Source: Terriglobia bacterium (GTDB taxonomy: Bacteria > Acidobacteriota > Terriglobia > Terriglobales > Acidobacteriaceae). Taken from it: a stretch of 64,000 bases of DNA. Below, piece after piece: positions 63,401 through 64,000 of the stretch. The position numbers and the translations under genes were made by a program. The stretch's first letter is position 1; each line of letters opens with the position of its first letter. The stretch covers positions 1 through 64,000 of the forward strand of contig JAIQFA010000003.1 of the NCBI GenBank assembly GCA_020073525.1. Direction: 5' to 3'. The notes under the pieces are model-generated. The model made no database searches, was not told where the DNA came from, and saw only the letters and a program-made list of their open reading frames with translations.

Positions 63401-63913
63401 GATTCCGGCGACAAGAGAGAAAACCTGAGACGGCCAGAAATGCCTGCGAGTCGTCCAGTCCAGAAACAGCAGGGCCAATCCCAGCAGGACCAGATCCAAT
63501 GCCGTGACCGGAGACATGAGTCCGGGACGCACGCTGCCGACTGCTCCGGATGCGGTCTCGGTAAACAGTAGTTGATCGACGCCAAAGTTCCAGTTACCCA
63601 GGAACTCAACGAGCGACAGCAGGCCTACCAAGACAGCGATGGCAGCGGTTGTCTTTCCTAGCCATTTCGTGGCCGAGACGGTTGTGGATTTGTCCTGCTC
63701 TCGGAGGCACCAGAGAGAAAGACCAATCAAGATCAAACAGACCGCCGTATTCGCTTTGATCGCGATCAGGCCGGGCAGAACTGTTCTCAAGAGCAGGAGG
63801 TGAAACAAGCACCCCGCCAAGCCGACGAGTCCAACCCCAATCGAGAATAGGCTGGAGAAGGCAACGAACCGACCCACTCGGTGCGAATTGCGAGGGTCCA
63901 AGGGAGGTGTCAT
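60428..63913 (-). CDS. Membrane histidine kinase with DUF4118, three PAS and one GAF domain
   Basis: The 1,161-residue protein has about eight N-terminal helices (to about 210), then a KdpD-like DUF4118 membrane block (about 250-345, including LTFYPAVMIAALVGGLGPGI). PAS1 follows (about 365-475), then PAS2 (481-604) and PAS3 (605-728), which are close repeats, and GAF (about 740-890). HisKA has H935 in FTYSVSHDLRAPLRHISGFS. The HATPase has N1049 in NLLSNALKF, DNGVGF (1079-1084) and EGTGVGL. All catalytic boxes are intact. It overlaps the response regulator gene and starts the operon that ends in the phosphorylase fusion. Confidence 0.95.
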   Translation of the reverse strand: MTPPLDPRNSHRVGRFVAFSSLFSIGVGLVGLAGCLFHLLLLRTVLPGLIAIKANTAVCLILIGLSLWCLREQDKSTTVSATKWLGKTTAAIAVLVGLLSLVEFLGNWNFGVDQLLFTETASGAVGSVRPGLMSPVTALDLVLLGLALLFLDWTTRRHFWPSQVFSLVAGIIALFTLLDVVISPHAFHTHIALSTVTVLSVFSFAVMCARPERALGGVVIGSGLKRTLLRDLLAPAAGAGVARSWLRQYGLTVLLVAAAALLRHLTRGLLPTNQIYLTFYPAVMIAALVGGLGPGILGTFLSAACADYFFLQPVGQFGFKSGPDLLGLLMFSAICMAISWLASMVDRTREEAAGELRKARDDWKLTFDSVPEAVMMLDTNFRIQRANRAMLALVGLEADAIQGRQCFELVHALSTPAPDCPLRRMLQSGKEEQREVAEPRLSKVFDVSATPLRDGETLRGCVHVIRDITERKRTEEAARQASRYTRTLIEASLDSLVTISREGKITDVSNATERVTGLSREQLIGSDFCDYFTEPEKARQGYERVFAEGSVRDYPLAIHGASGAVIDVLYNATVFKNEAGEVEGVFAAARDITQRKRAEEAVRQASRYTRTLIEASLDPLVTISREGKITDVNEATERITGVPRDRLVGSDFSNYFTDPESARRGYEEVFARGAVQDYPLAIRNTTGKVTDVLYNASVFRNDAGEVDGVFAAARDISERKRAERALRSLSACNEALVRATDEPSLLKRICDLVVEVGGYRMAWVGYADHDERRTVRVAAESGIEAGYLDTINVTWADEAEGRGPVGTAIRTGRVAVCQDTICDPRFAPWRVSAIERGYRSCLALPLMGGEEVLGAISIYAAEAGAFDDAEQRLLEDLSNNLSYGINAIRNWGERKRAEEEIRKLNDELEGRVRQRTAQFEVANKELEAFTYSVSHDLRAPLRHISGFSKILTEEFGANLPTEAQHHLERIQEGTRRMGLLVDDLLNLARVGRRDLSLRVSGLQSIVDEVIAELAPECAGRQIEWKIGNLPFVECDPGLMKQVFQNLLSNALKFTRHRPQAVIEIGQKDEQGTPVVFVRDNGVGFSMKYADKLFGVFQRLHRPEDFEGTGVGLATVQRIIQKHGGRVWPEAELDKGATFYFTLGVFETTELQAKAAGRGDPA

Positions 63914-64000
63914 GGAAGTCTTCGAGCGTGTTTGGCTGCCAACACACTCACGAGTTGATTATAGGAAGGGAGTCCCTGAGGGAAGATGACGCCCATCACA
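63914..64000. other. Upstream region of the kinase-phosphorylase operon
   Basis: These 87 bases precede the kinase start and run to the window edge. They should carry part of the promoter for the three-gene operon. No clear -35/-10 pair or repeat is visible in the part present. Confidence 0.3.

Noticed and set aside
1-64000. tRNA, rRNA or transposase genes
   Set aside because: None of the characteristic sequences or protein motifs were seen on either strand, although short structured RNAs could have been missed by eye.

Overview
The window looks like a chromosomal stretch of an Acidobacteriota genome (Terriglobia / Koribacter-like). The signs are high GC, an ECF sigma factor paired with a Ser/Thr kinase carrying TPR repeats, split glycine decarboxylase subunits, a large BNR/sortilin-like secreted protein, a GxxExxY protein, and intergenic spaces full of short dispersed hairpin repeats. 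This is inferred from gene content, not from a phylogeny. No rRNA, tRNA, CRISPR array, prophage or transposase was seen.

Layout. 1-2.7 kb: a rhamnose-biosynthesis gene fragment abuts a truncated acyl-CoA dehydrogenase, followed by a frameshifted GxxExxY gene and a thiolase. 2.8-8.1 kb: a di-haem oxidoreductase, then a Ser/Thr kinase-TPR protein with its ECF sigma factor. 8.4-12 kb: a secreted phosphoesterase-like protein, a PLP-dependent cysteine synthase relative, and a cupin gene between a remnant and an intact copy of a DUF1801 gene. 12.2-14.2 kb: an unknown membrane/secreted pair. 14.3-19.5 kb: the glycine cleavage operon gcvT-gcvH-gcvPA-gcvPB plus a TPR gene. 19.7-23.6 kb: a beta-propeller protein, small unknowns and a methylmalonyl-CoA mutase large subunit. 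24-27 kb: a TonB-like protein and an M48 peptidase. 27.1-32.1 kb: a Flp pilin, a NarL-type two-component pair and a kinase with a degenerate ATPase domain. 32.3-41.5 kb: rlmN, an M16 peptidase, a GT87-type membrane protein, two MacB-like permeases without an ATPase, an FKBP isomerase and SodC. 41.6-46.6 kb: the sortilin-like protein, an esterase and a split VKOR/thioredoxin pair. 46.7-57.5 kb: a minus-strand lipid gene cluster (diacylglycerol-kinase-like enzyme, two acyl-activating enzymes, ACP, enoyl-CoA hydratase, polysaccharide pyruvyl transferase, SDR and a HAD-like/fatty-acyl reductase fusion). 57.7-63.9 kb: a three-gene signalling operon.

The most unusual system is that last operon. A membrane PAS/GAF histidine kinase overlaps a single-domain response regulator by 4 bp. 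They are followed by a protein in which a complete response-regulator receiver domain sits where an alpha-glucan (glycogen) phosphorylase would normally have its own N-terminal domain. The simplest reading is that glycogen breakdown is controlled directly by phosphorelay. The second notable system is the acyl-lipid cluster, whose large reductase carries a HAD-like domain without the catalytic aspartates.

The third theme is the intergenic repeats. At least six families occur, most as inverted pairs between genes. In several places they have become part of genes: they supply or overlap stop codons (rlmN, gcvT, VKOR), insert in frame (diacylglycerol kinase) or form a likely bidirectional terminator (sodC/sortilin).
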